Assembly: GCA_964425195.1 (NCBI GenBank)
Contig: CAYRLG010000003.1
Span: forward strand, 137,511-201,510
DNA length: 64,000 nucleotides
Origin: Desulfamplus sp964425195
Lineage (GTDB): Bacteria; Desulfobacterota; Desulfobacteria; Desulfobacterales; Desulfobacteraceae
Direction of reading: 5' to 3'
Shown: piece after piece, positions 34,905 through 42,900 of the stretch
Numbering within the stretch: position 1 is the stretch's first letter
How the letters are laid out: each line of letters starts with the position of its first letter
The notes under the pieces: generated by a model
Database searches by the model: none
What the model saw: only the letters and a program-made list of their open reading frames with translations
What the model was told of the DNA's origin: nothing
Made by a program: the position numbers and the translations under genes

Positions 34905-35765
34905 TCAATAGCAGACCCAAAGAGCTGCCCCCTCTATCTCTTTAAACAGTGTGTAACAGACCTCTCCTTTAAAGATTCTTTTTAAAGGATTGCTCTCTCC
35001 GCCAGATCTGCCTAAAGCGACAGCAGCATATCTTTTTTTATCTGCCTCTTCTAATATCATTTTTGCCAAATTACCCTTTTCAAAGATCATAGTCTCAATT
35101 AGCTCTTCAGAAAATTGATTATTTTTAAGCTGTTCAACTGTTTTATCAAGAATCTTAGCTGCACTTCTCTTATCATCCATAATAAAGATTGTGACACGAT
35201 GCCTATTATCTCTGCCAAGGATAAACCCAACATGATCAGCCATTCTGTAAGAGGTCTCTGAACCGTCAACGTAAAGTAAAACATTTTTTCTATCAGGTTC
35301 AGCAGAGCGGCATAGCCACAATGGGAAAGCAAAAGTCTGCTTAAACAACTCTTCACTTACACTCTCATCAAAGATTTTTTCAAGCATTGATAAACCTCTG
35401 CGACCAATAAGAACAGCATCATAAAGCCCTTTTTCCCCCTCCTGTATAATATCAGATACTTTTGAAAATATTCTCTCCTGAATTTTGGTATTCACGTTAT
35501 CAACAAGAAATCCTAAATCAGTACATACTGTTTTTGCATTCTCCAAAGCTGTTAACATTTCTGTGCGAATCTGTTTTCGCTGCTCTTGCTGATGAATATC
35601 GGCTTCAAGAGAACGCTCCGTCTCCCAAAGCAGAGGAGGTTTAGGAGCAGTAGTGAAAAGAGTTGCTTTTATCTCTTGCTTATCTGAAAAAAAATAACCT
35701 GCAAATCTGGCAGCAGACAGACAGCTTTTATCATCTGAAACTGTTATCATAAAATGTTTTTCCAT
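34905..35765 (-). CDS. Double-domain universal stress protein
   Basis: A 286-residue cytosolic protein made of two UspA domains (about 1-145 and 155-286). The first ends with VLIGRRGLSMLEKIFDESVSEEL and the second with AVALGRSGGESNPLKRIFKGEVCYTLF, each close to the G-x2-G-x9-G-S/T nucleotide-binding pattern of ATP-type Usp proteins though neither is perfect. Tandem Usp proteins are linked to stress endurance. It is the first gene before tcdA and cmoA. Confidence 0.85.
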   Translation of the reverse strand: MEKHFMITVSDDKSCLSAARFAGYFFSDKQEIKATLFTTAPKPPLLWETERSLEADIHQQEQRKQIRTEMLTALENAKTVCTDLGFLVDNVNTKIQERIFSKVSDIIQEGEKGLYDAVLIGRRGLSMLEKIFDESVSEELFKQTFAFPLWLCRSAEPDRKNVLLYVDGSETSYRMADHVGFILGRDNRHRVTIFIMDDKRSAAKILDKTVEQLKNNQFSEELIETMIFEKGNLAKMILEEADKKRYAAVALGRSGGESNPLKRIFKGEVCYTLFKEIEGAALWVCY

Positions 35766-35818
35766 TGAGTTATCTCCTTATTTAACAAGCAAATATATCA
35801 CAGTGAATTATTATGTTA

Positions 35819-37345
35819 TTAGCTATTATCCACTAAGTTTAGAGTTTTTTCTACAGCTCTTTTCCAGCCTGAATAGCCTTTTACTCTTCTCTTTTCATCC
35901 ATATTAGGTTGCCAGATAGAGTCAATTGACCAGTTTGCCTTTAACTGCTCAACTCCTCTCCAAAAACCTACAGCAATACCAGCTGCGTATGCTGCACCAA
36001 GTGCGGTTGTCTCTGTAGTCTTTGGACGAATAACTGGAACATTTAGAATATCTGATTGAAACTGCATAAGCAGTCTGTTTTTAACCATACCACCATCAAC
36101 TTTAAGTGTTGTAAGCTCAACTCCAGAATCTAAATTCATTGCATCAACAATATCTTTTGTCTGATAGGCAGTTGCTTCAAGAACAGCTCTTGCAATATGG
36201 TTTCTATTAGCATATCTGGTTAGCCCAACAATTACGCCACGAGCATCTGCTCTCCAATAAGGGGCAAATAGCCCTGAAAATGCAGGAACACAATAGACAC
36301 CTCCATTATCCTCTACTAATGAGGCAAGTGTTTCAATTTCAGGAGCACTACGGATCATCTGAAGATTGTCTCGAACCCACTGAACCAATGCCCCAGCCAT
36401 AGCAACAGAACCTTCAAGAGCATATATCGGTTTTTCATCTCCTATCTGGTAACCAAGTGTAGTTAAAAGTCCATGCTTTGACTGCACAGCTCTATTGCCG
36501 GTGTTTAGAAGCATGAAACATCCTGTTCCGTATGTGTTTTTTGCCTCTCCCTTCTCAAAACAGGTCTGACCAAAAAGAGCTGCCTGCTGATCCCCAAGAT
36601 TTCCACACACAGGTATCTCTGCTCCAAGAGGTCCCTCTTTTCTTGTTATTCCCCATGTTCTGCTGTCAGATGATGGCGTAATACGAGGAAGTAGAGAATC
36701 GGGAATATCGAGTATCTTTAAAATCTCCTTATCCCACTTTAATGTTGCAATATCCATAAGCATGGTACGACTTGCATTAGTTACGTCAGTAACATGAGAA
36801 CCTCCTTTAATACCACCGGTAAGATTCCAAATGACCCACGAATCCATAGTACCAAACATGGCATTGCCTTTTAAAGCCGCCTCTTTTGCAGCTTTAACAT
36901 TATCCAATACCCATCTAATCTTAGGGGCTGAAAAATATGTTGCAACTGGAAGACCTGTTTTTGCCCTAAATCTATCTTGCCCCCCCTCTTTTATGAGTCT
37001 TTCGCATATTGAGTCTGTTCGTGTACATTGCCATACAATAGCATTATAAAATGGTCTTCCGGTATCTCTATCCCAAACAAGAGAGGTCTCTCTTTGATTG
37101 GTGATCCCAACAGCAGCAAGTTCTTCTCCTGAAATTCCAGATTTGGCAAGAGCTCCTTGAATAACTGCCGCAGTATTGCCCCATACCTCCATAGGATCAT
37201 GAGCAACCCAACCCGGTTTTTCAAATATTTGACGATGCTCTTTTTGATCGATACCAACAATATTGCCACCATGATCAAATATGATAAATCGAGTGCTTGT
37301 GGTTCCCTGATCCACTGCACCTACATATCTTTTTATACTTTTCAT
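35819..37345 (-). CDS. glpK: Glycerol kinase
   Basis: A 508-residue FGGY-family kinase making glycerol 3-phosphate. The open frame extends to 37534, but the extra 63 residues are unlike any kinase; ATG 37345 has AAGGAAT upstream and starts just before VGAVDQGTTSTRFIIFD. Other signatures: ITNQRET, AIVWQCTRTD, GTMDSWVIWNLTGG, GNLGDQQAALFGQ, NTYGTGCFMLLNTG and the FGGY block LKVDGGMVKNRLLMQFQSDIL. No glpF or glpD is adjacent. Confidence 0.95.
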   Translation of the reverse strand: MKSIKRYVGAVDQGTTSTRFIIFDHGGNIVGIDQKEHRQIFEKPGWVAHDPMEVWGNTAAVIQGALAKSGISGEELAAVGITNQRETSLVWDRDTGRPFYNAIVWQCTRTDSICERLIKEGGQDRFRAKTGLPVATYFSAPKIRWVLDNVKAAKEAALKGNAMFGTMDSWVIWNLTGGIKGGSHVTDVTNASRTMLMDIATLKWDKEILKILDIPDSLLPRITPSSDSRTWGITRKEGPLGAEIPVCGNLGDQQAALFGQTCFEKGEAKNTYGTGCFMLLNTGNRAVQSKHGLLTTLGYQIGDEKPIYALEGSVAMAGALVQWVRDNLQMIRSAPEIETLASLVEDNGGVYCVPAFSGLFAPYWRADARGVIVGLTRYANRNHIARAVLEATAYQTKDIVDAMNLDSGVELTTLKVDGGMVKNRLLMQFQSDILNVPVIRPKTTETTALGAAYAAGIAVGFWRGVEQLKANWSIDSIWQPNMDEKRRVKGYSGWKRAVEKTLNLVDNS

Positions 37346-37699
37346 AGTAAATAAATTCCTTATCAAGTTCTCTTTCAAATTTGGTTCAAGGGATATATGC
37401 AAGAAAAAAACAAAACTTCTACAAGACCTTATTGTAACTGTAGGGATTTTATTAGTAGTTGATATATATTTATTTTTTGTGCTATCTTGGTTGCAATGCT
37501 TTAGTTGTAACACTTTAGCATTATTTATACGCATAAATAATACATTAATAAGCTATAGCATATCAAATATACTAAATTATACTATACATCTCTATAAATT
37601 CCGTTTCTATTATAACATATTAACTCTTAACCTTTAACTGTAAAATAGACTTAACAGTTAAATCAAATTGCAAAGGTAAATCAAGAGGAAAAGAAGATT
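37346..37699. other. 354-base divergent region, glpK / kamA-like
   Basis: Very AT-rich with no convincing gene. It must hold promoters for both flanking genes. The only distinct feature I see is the dyad at 37633-37662. Confidence 0.5.
37633..37662. promoter_or_regulatory. Dyad operator candidate before the kamA-like gene
   Basis: TTTAACTGT (37633-37641) and ACAGTTAAA (37654-37662) form perfect 9-bp half-sites whose centres are 21 bases apart, two helical turns, as expected for a dimeric repressor. It is 38 bases before the ATG. A weak mRNA hairpin is an alternative. Confidence 0.4.
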
Positions 37700-39496
37700 A
37701 TGATTAATACTGATAAATATTGTCCAGAATATCTCTTATCAAAAATTCCTGAAATTTTTGATATTGCACGTCAATACAACAATATCGATGATTTTCGTAA
37801 AAGAGCAGCAGAGTATGTTCACGCGATGCAGTATGAGACATTCAACGATTTTGTTTCGTTGAGTGAAGGAAAACTTATCCGTGTTCGAGATTGTGCCCAA
37901 GTTATTAACCTTATGTTTACACTACGTTCTGAAGAAAAAGCTCAATTTTCTGTTGCTCAGGCAATATCTGATATAGCTTACAACATACCAAGACCAGATT
38001 TAATGCCAGCATTTTATGCAGAGCTTTTCTATCTTTTTATGGGATTGCATGGGAGAGGACCACGACCCAGATTTGCAGACTCACACCTTATTTCAAGCCA
38101 GCTTGAGGGAAGAGAAGCTGCCATAGAGCGCAGCAATCAGCTTGATACTTTGTCAGAAGAGTTTAAACGCTATATGAATCACTATTCTGACGGTCTTGAC
38201 AGTACCTCAGTGAAACGAAGAGATGAAAGACGAGATCGCATTATTAAAATACTTAATGCTTCATTAGATGATTGGTACGACTGGAGATGGCAATATAGTA
38301 ATGTTATGAGAAACGCTGAACAGATTGAGCAACTTGTAAACTTAACTTCTGATCAGGCACGCTCTTTGATAATGGCAAAAACGGTTCGTATCCCATTTGG
38401 AATAACTCCATATTATCTATCTCTTATGGACGAAGAGCCTGATGTTAGAAGAGATTGTGCAATAAGAGCACAGGTTCTTCCACCTTTAAGTTATGTAGAG
38501 CAGATATCTGAATACGATAAAAAAGAGAGATCATGCCTTGATTTTATGCGGGAAACTGACACATCACCAGTAGATTTGATAACAAGACGTTATCCATCTA
38601 TATGTATTTTTAAACCGTTTAATACCTGTCCTCAGATATGTGTCTATTGCCAAAGAAACTGGGAGATAGAAGATGCTATGATGCCAGGTGCAATGGCTTC
38701 TGAAGATAAAATCAATGATGCACTAAAATGGATTAAAGAGCACCCTTCCATTTATGAAGTTCTTATTACAGGAGGAGACCCTCTTGGAATGGATGATGAT
38801 AATTTTGAGAGAATTCTTTCTGGCGTTGCGGCAATACCTTCAGTAGAGAGAATTCGTATCGGAACAAGAACTCTTGTTACTGCTCCAATGAGAATTACAG
38901 AGAATCTTACTAACATTATTGATAAATACAGACAATCTGGAAAATGTCAGATTTCAGTTGTAACACACATCCAACACCCTTATGAAATTACTCCAGAAAC
39001 AGCAAAAGCTGTCAATATGCTAAGAAGTAAATCGATCTCTGTTTTTAATCAGCTTGTTTATACATTCTTTATATCAAGGCGATTTGAAGCTGCCTATCTT
39101 AGAAAAACTCTTACCAATATTGGAGTAGAGCCTTACTACACCTTCAATACAAAAGGAAAAGAGGAGACTTTAGAGTATCGTGTTCCTATAGCAAGATTGC
39201 TGCAAGAGCAAAAAGAGGAGGCAAGACTACTTCCGGGTATTTTGCGCACAGATGAGGCTGTTTATAATGTACCCGGAATGGGAAAAAATTACCTTCGTGC
39301 TCGTCAGCATAGAGATTTAATCTCAATTCTTCCTGATGGAACAAGACTATATGAATTTCATCCTTGGGAAAAAAATATTACCAGAAATATCTCAACACAT
39401 ATTGGGCAAGATATCCCTATACTTGACTATCTTATTAGATTAGGGGAAGCTGGAGAGGATATATCTGACTATGAGACAATATGGTACTATTTTTAA
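37700..39496 (+). CDS. KamA-family radical SAM protein (lysine 2,3-aminomutase-like)
   Basis: A 598-residue radical SAM protein. The cluster motif is C310-x3-C314-x2-C317 (NTCPQICVYCQRNW), unlike the usual C-S-M-Y-C-R-H-C. DWYDWRWQ near residue 191 and ITGGDPLGMDD near 355 are typical of aminomutases and EpmB. About 185 extra N-terminal residues precede the core, making it much longer than KAM (about 415) or EpmB (about 340). A lysine in PGMGKN might serve PLP. The substrate is not clear; it could be a distinct aminomutase subgroup. AGAGGA is before the ATG. Confidence 0.75.
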   Translation: MINTDKYCPEYLLSKIPEIFDIARQYNNIDDFRKRAAEYVHAMQYETFNDFVSLSEGKLIRVRDCAQVINLMFTLRSEEKAQFSVAQAISDIAYNIPRPDLMPAFYAELFYLFMGLHGRGPRPRFADSHLISSQLEGREAAIERSNQLDTLSEEFKRYMNHYSDGLDSTSVKRRDERRDRIIKILNASLDDWYDWRWQYSNVMRNAEQIEQLVNLTSDQARSLIMAKTVRIPFGITPYYLSLMDEEPDVRRDCAIRAQVLPPLSYVEQISEYDKKERSCLDFMRETDTSPVDLITRRYPSICIFKPFNTCPQICVYCQRNWEIEDAMMPGAMASEDKINDALKWIKEHPSIYEVLITGGDPLGMDDDNFERILSGVAAIPSVERIRIGTRTLVTAPMRITENLTNIIDKYRQSGKCQISVVTHIQHPYEITPETAKAVNMLRSKSISVFNQLVYTFFISRRFEAAYLRKTLTNIGVEPYYTFNTKGKEETLEYRVPIARLLQEQKEEARLLPGILRTDEAVYNVPGMGKNYLRARQHRDLISILPDGTRLYEFHPWEKNITRNISTHIGQDIPILDYLIRLGEAGEDISDYETIWYYF

Positions 39497-39578
39497 GTAA
39501 ATAGAGACAAAAACAGAGTTTTAATATTGTTTATAACAGTATCAAACAAAAAAGATAGAAACATAAGGAGATAGAACT

Positions 39579-40133
39579 ATGATGTTTTCAAAGGAAAATA
39601 GTGTATTAGTTATTATTGATGTTCAAGGGAAGCTCGCCCAGTTGATGTACAATAAAGATGAGCTATTTGACTCTCTTCAAACTTTGATTAAAGGGATGTC
39701 AATCTTAGAAATTCCAACAATATGGGTTGAACAGCTTCCTGAAAAATTAGGAGCTACCATTCCCGAAGTGGCAACCCTTATGGGTGAGCTGATGCCTGAT
39801 GTAAAAGCAATTCCCAAAAAATCTTTTAGCTGCTGCGGTAATGAAAAATTTATAGAGCAACTTAAAACCATTAACCGTAAGCAGATACTTGTGGTTGGTA
39901 TAGAAGCCCATATATGTGTATATCAAACATCTTTGGATTTACTAAGTAAAGGATACGATGTACAGGTGGTTACAGATTGTGTATCATCAAGAAAAAGAGA
40001 GAATAAAGAGGTTGGAATAAGACGCATTGTTCAAGCCGGTGGGGCAGAAACAACAACAGAGATGATAATTTTTGAGCTTATGAAAGCTGCTGAAGGCGAT
40101 CTGTTCAAAAAAATGGTTAAGGTTGTAAAATAG
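39579..40133 (+). CDS. Isochorismatase-fold cysteine hydrolase
   Basis: A 184-residue hydrolase of the YcaC/nicotinamidase superfamily. The catalytic acid D10-type residue is in VLVIIDVQGKLAQLM, the lysine in IPKKSFSCC, and the nucleophile Cys in VVGIEAHICVYQTSLDLL (about residue 113), matching the YcaC subgroup (bacterial proteins of unknown substrate). TAAGGAG lies before the ATG. It follows the KamA-like gene by 82 bases on the same strand. Confidence 0.85.
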   Translation: MMFSKENSVLVIIDVQGKLAQLMYNKDELFDSLQTLIKGMSILEIPTIWVEQLPEKLGATIPEVATLMGELMPDVKAIPKKSFSCCGNEKFIEQLKTINRKQILVVGIEAHICVYQTSLDLLSKGYDVQVVTDCVSSRKRENKEVGIRRIVQAGGAETTTEMIIFELMKAAEGDLFKKMVKVVK

Positions 40134-40216
40134 CAGTGACGATATTATAATAAAACAGGCTTATATCTTAAGCAGTCTCTAAATTAGTTTTTTTAACTTC
40201 ATCTCACTAATTAATT

Positions 40217-40242
40217 GGGGAAGTAAGATTTAAGTTTTCCCC
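40217..40242 (+). promoter_or_regulatory. Short hairpin in the leader of the flagellar-rod-like gene
   Basis: GGGGAA (40217-40222) pairs with TTCCCC (40237-40242), followed by TCTTTAC. It could terminate the isochorismatase transcript or structure the leader. Confidence 0.3.
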
Positions 40243-40295
40243 TCTTTACAGAGAAGTTCTGAAATGGGGTTAATTAAAAACTGAAAGGAGGGGTT

Positions 40296-40640
40296 ATGGT
40301 ATCTTCTATTAATAGTAGTACTCAGGCACTCAAAGCATTTGGTACAGCAACAGCGGTTACCGCTAACAATGTTGCAAACGTTGAGTCAGACAACTTTAAA
40401 AGCAGCAGAGCAGTAATGAATGAAGGGAGTGACGGAGGAGTTAAGGTCTCCTTGAGCATGAATTCCGCTCAAGGTTCTCTTGTCACACAGAGTAATGGCG
40501 CCACAAAAGAGCTTTCTAATACTGATCTTGCCACTGAATTTACAAGCATGATCAACTACCAGTCTGCTTATGGTGCAAATGTAAAAACTATTCAAACTGA
40601 TAATGAGATGAAAGGCACTATCATAAATATGATTGCGTGA
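40296..40640 (+). CDS. Small flagellar basal-body-rod-type protein (orphan)
   Basis: A 114-residue protein with both conserved ends of the FlgB/FlgC/FlgG rod family: an N-terminal region with ALKAFGTATAVTANNVANVESDNFKSSRA (about 11-39) and a C-terminal coiled coil with TDLATEFTSMINYQSAYGANVKTIQ (about 76-100). The middle is far shorter than in FlgC (about 135-150 residues), and no flagellar operon is near. AGGAGG lies before the ATG, so expression may be strong. It could be a rod-like or hook-associated component or a divergent protein using the same coiled coil. Confidence 0.75.
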   Translation: MVSSINSSTQALKAFGTATAVTANNVANVESDNFKSSRAVMNEGSDGGVKVSLSMNSAQGSLVTQSNGATKELSNTDLATEFTSMINYQSAYGANVKTIQTDNEMKGTIINMIA

Positions 40641-40655
40641 GTTTAAAAGAGTCGT

Positions 40656-41492
40656 TCAACCTATTCTCTCATTACAGGTAAACACCAAAAGACCCTTGTC
40701 TCTGACATCGGCAAGGGTTATTCCAAAACGCTCTCCTAACTCACATGCTAAAGCTGTAGGTCTTGACATGCTAATTACAAGCTCAATACCAGCCCTAACA
40801 CATTTTTGGATCATCTCGTAACTTGCTCTTGAAGATATCAAGGCAATAGAAGCATGAGTTAGTTCTCCTGCAAGAAAAAGTTTTCCAATAGCCTTATCTA
40901 ATGAGTTGTGTCTGCCAGCATCTTCAGCACTCGAGATTATGTTATGGTTACGATCAAGTATCATTGCACAGTGGGAAGATTTGCATCGTTTTCTGAGAAG
41001 CTGAATTCCACTCATCCTATTGACAATATCCATAACCTGCTCAAACGAAATTGTAATAGAGTTTGGAACAGGCTTTAAAATTTCTGTCAACTCATCAATT
41101 ATCCCCCTTCCGCAGATACCACAGCTTGTTTGACTTACATAACCCTTTTTTTCAAGCAGATGAGATACTTTGCAAAATCTCTCTTTAGATAACATCACCG
41201 CAGCTACATTAGAGTCTTCTCCATCGCATAAAGCAATATCAACAATATCTTCTAATTTATCAACAATACCCTCTGCAAAGCAAAAACCAGCAGCATGAGA
41301 AAGCTCCTCTCCCGGAGTTCTCATAATTACACTATAGGTATTTCCCTGTACATTTATAGAAAGTGGCTCTTCACATAATAGTTCTAAGGTATCTTTTTGG
41401 TGTCCACATTCAGGAAGGTGATACCACACCACCTTTTTTGCAAGCTGATTCTCGATATTAAGTTGTCTGTTAATTTGCCAGTTAATTTTCAA
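40656..41492 (-). CDS. fdhD: Formate dehydrogenase accessory sulfurtransferase
   Basis: A 278-residue protein that passes sulfur from IscS to the molybdenum/tungsten bis-MGD cofactor of formate dehydrogenase. It shows the redox motif SQTSCGICGRG (C-x2-C, about residue 125), PGEELSHAAGFCFAEGIV, and GRHNSLDKAIGKLFLAG. No formate dehydrogenase structural gene lies in the window, so it acts in trans. It follows the MATE gene by 37 bases and is the last gene of the minus-strand run. Confidence 0.92.
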   Translation of the reverse strand: MKINWQINRQLNIENQLAKKVVWYHLPECGHQKDTLELLCEEPLSINVQGNTYSVIMRTPGEELSHAAGFCFAEGIVDKLEDIVDIALCDGEDSNVAAVMLSKERFCKVSHLLEKKGYVSQTSCGICGRGIIDELTEILKPVPNSITISFEQVMDIVNRMSGIQLLRKRCKSSHCAMILDRNHNIISSAEDAGRHNSLDKAIGKLFLAGELTHASIALISSRASYEMIQKCVRAGIELVISMSRPTALACELGERFGITLADVRDKGLLVFTCNERIG

Positions 41493-41529
41493 CTATTTTT
41501 ATCTCCTGATATAAAATATTGCTACTTTG

Positions 41530-42900
41530 TTAATACTCAATAACTCTTATCTCCTTCCACTTGCCGTTGTTATATCTTGCTATCACCATGATAAATAGAA
41601 CCACTAAATATGTTGTAATACATGACCACGCAAAATATAGACCCATTCCAAAACTCTTCATGCCAAACCAAAGAGGAATAAAAAGAAAAACAGTGCTTGA
41701 AGCGATAATGCTAAACATTATAAATTGAGAATCTCCAGCCCCTTTCAAAGCTCCAGTATAGATAATAATTAAAGAGTCAAACAGAAGATAAAGAGCAACA
41801 AATTTAAGCAAAACCGTGCCCATTGCCACAATTGCCTCCTTTTCATCTATTGGCAGGTTATTGGAAAGAAATATGTTTACAAGTGGCTCAGGTTTAAAAA
41901 GAAATATTAAGATTAAACAAGAGACATAAATCAATGCAATATGAGCTGTTGATTTAGCAGCAACTACCGCATCTTCAGGTCTCTTTTTCCCCATTGCCTG
42001 ACCAACAAGTGTGCTCACACCAACCGAAAAGCCCCACATCGGCATATATGAGAGTCCATTTATTGAAAGAACAAGATTGGTAACTGCAAGCTCTGTCCTG
42101 CCAAGTTGCCCTATCATAAGAACAAAAAAGGTAAAGACCAAAATATCAAGAAAGAGTTGGACTCCTCCTGGAACCCCGTATTTCATAAGACGCATAAATA
42201 GATCTCGATTAAACGATCTTTTGTCGAAAACATGAAACTCTTGATTATTTTTTTTGGTAAATATTAAAATTGCAAATATAGATGTAATAAGAATCCAAGA
42301 GCTAACCGTAGCAACTGCTGCACCTTTTATACCAAGCTGTGGGAAACCCCACTTACCATTTATAAGAGCATAGTCAAGTGGAATATTAAACATAGTTCCA
42401 GCTATATGGATCAACATAACTATTCGGGTGAGACCTCTGCCTGAATAGAAACATGATAGAGTTGCACCAGTAAGGCTTACCCCTGCACCAATAGAAATAA
42501 TCCTAAAATATGTCACCTCAAGCTGCTGAATATAAGGCTCATGCCCTATAAATGAAAATATTGGAACTGCAAATATTGCGAGTATAGACATAAAAATTGC
42601 ACCTAAAATAGCAAAATATATCCCCTGCCACAAAGATGCTCCAACTCCCTGGTTATTACCAGAACCTGTATATTGAGCAATAAATACATTAACATACCCT
42701 GCAACCCCTAAGAAAAATGAGGCAAAAAGAAAGGATGTTATACCTGCTGGAGTTGCGGCTGCTAATGCATCTAAGGAGTGATTACCCAAAAATACACGAT
42801 CCGTAAATTCCATGACAGTTGTCGAACCCATGCTCAACACTAAAGGAAGGCTTACGTTTATGACTCTTTTATAGTTTTTGAGATCAAATTTGTATGACAT
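41530..42900 (-). CDS. MATE-family efflux transporter
   Basis: A 456-residue inner-membrane antiporter with about twelve hydrophobic helices. The start VINVSLPLVLSMGSTTVMEFTDRVFLG and the mid-protein repeat YGVPGGVQLFLDILVFTFFVLMIGQLG mark the two homologous halves of MATE proteins. They export cationic or drug-like compounds with Na+ or H+; the substrate is unknown. Its ATG immediately follows the ygiQ stop (TAGATG), so it is co-translated. Confidence 0.9.
   Translation of the reverse strand: MSYKFDLKNYKRVINVSLPLVLSMGSTTVMEFTDRVFLGNHSLDALAAATPAGITSFLFASFFLGVAGYVNVFIAQYTGSGNNQGVGASLWQGIYFAILGAIFMSILAIFAVPIFSFIGHEPYIQQLEVTYFRIISIGAGVSLTGATLSCFYSGRGLTRIVMLIHIAGTMFNIPLDYALINGKWGFPQLGIKGAAVATVSSWILITSIFAILIFTKKNNQEFHVFDKRSFNRDLFMRLMKYGVPGGVQLFLDILVFTFFVLMIGQLGRTELAVTNLVLSINGLSYMPMWGFSVGVSTLVGQAMGKKRPEDAVVAAKSTAHIALIYVSCLILIFLFKPEPLVNIFLSNNLPIDEKEAIVAMGTVLLKFVALYLLFDSLIIIYTGALKGAGDSQFIMFSIIASSTVFLFIPLWFGMKSFGMGLYFAWSCITTYLVVLFIMVIARYNNGKWKEIRVIEY

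Noticed and set aside
37346..37534. 63-residue N-terminal extension of glycerol kinase
   Set aside because: Absent from the family; ATG 37345 is preceded by AAGGAAT and begins at the expected position.
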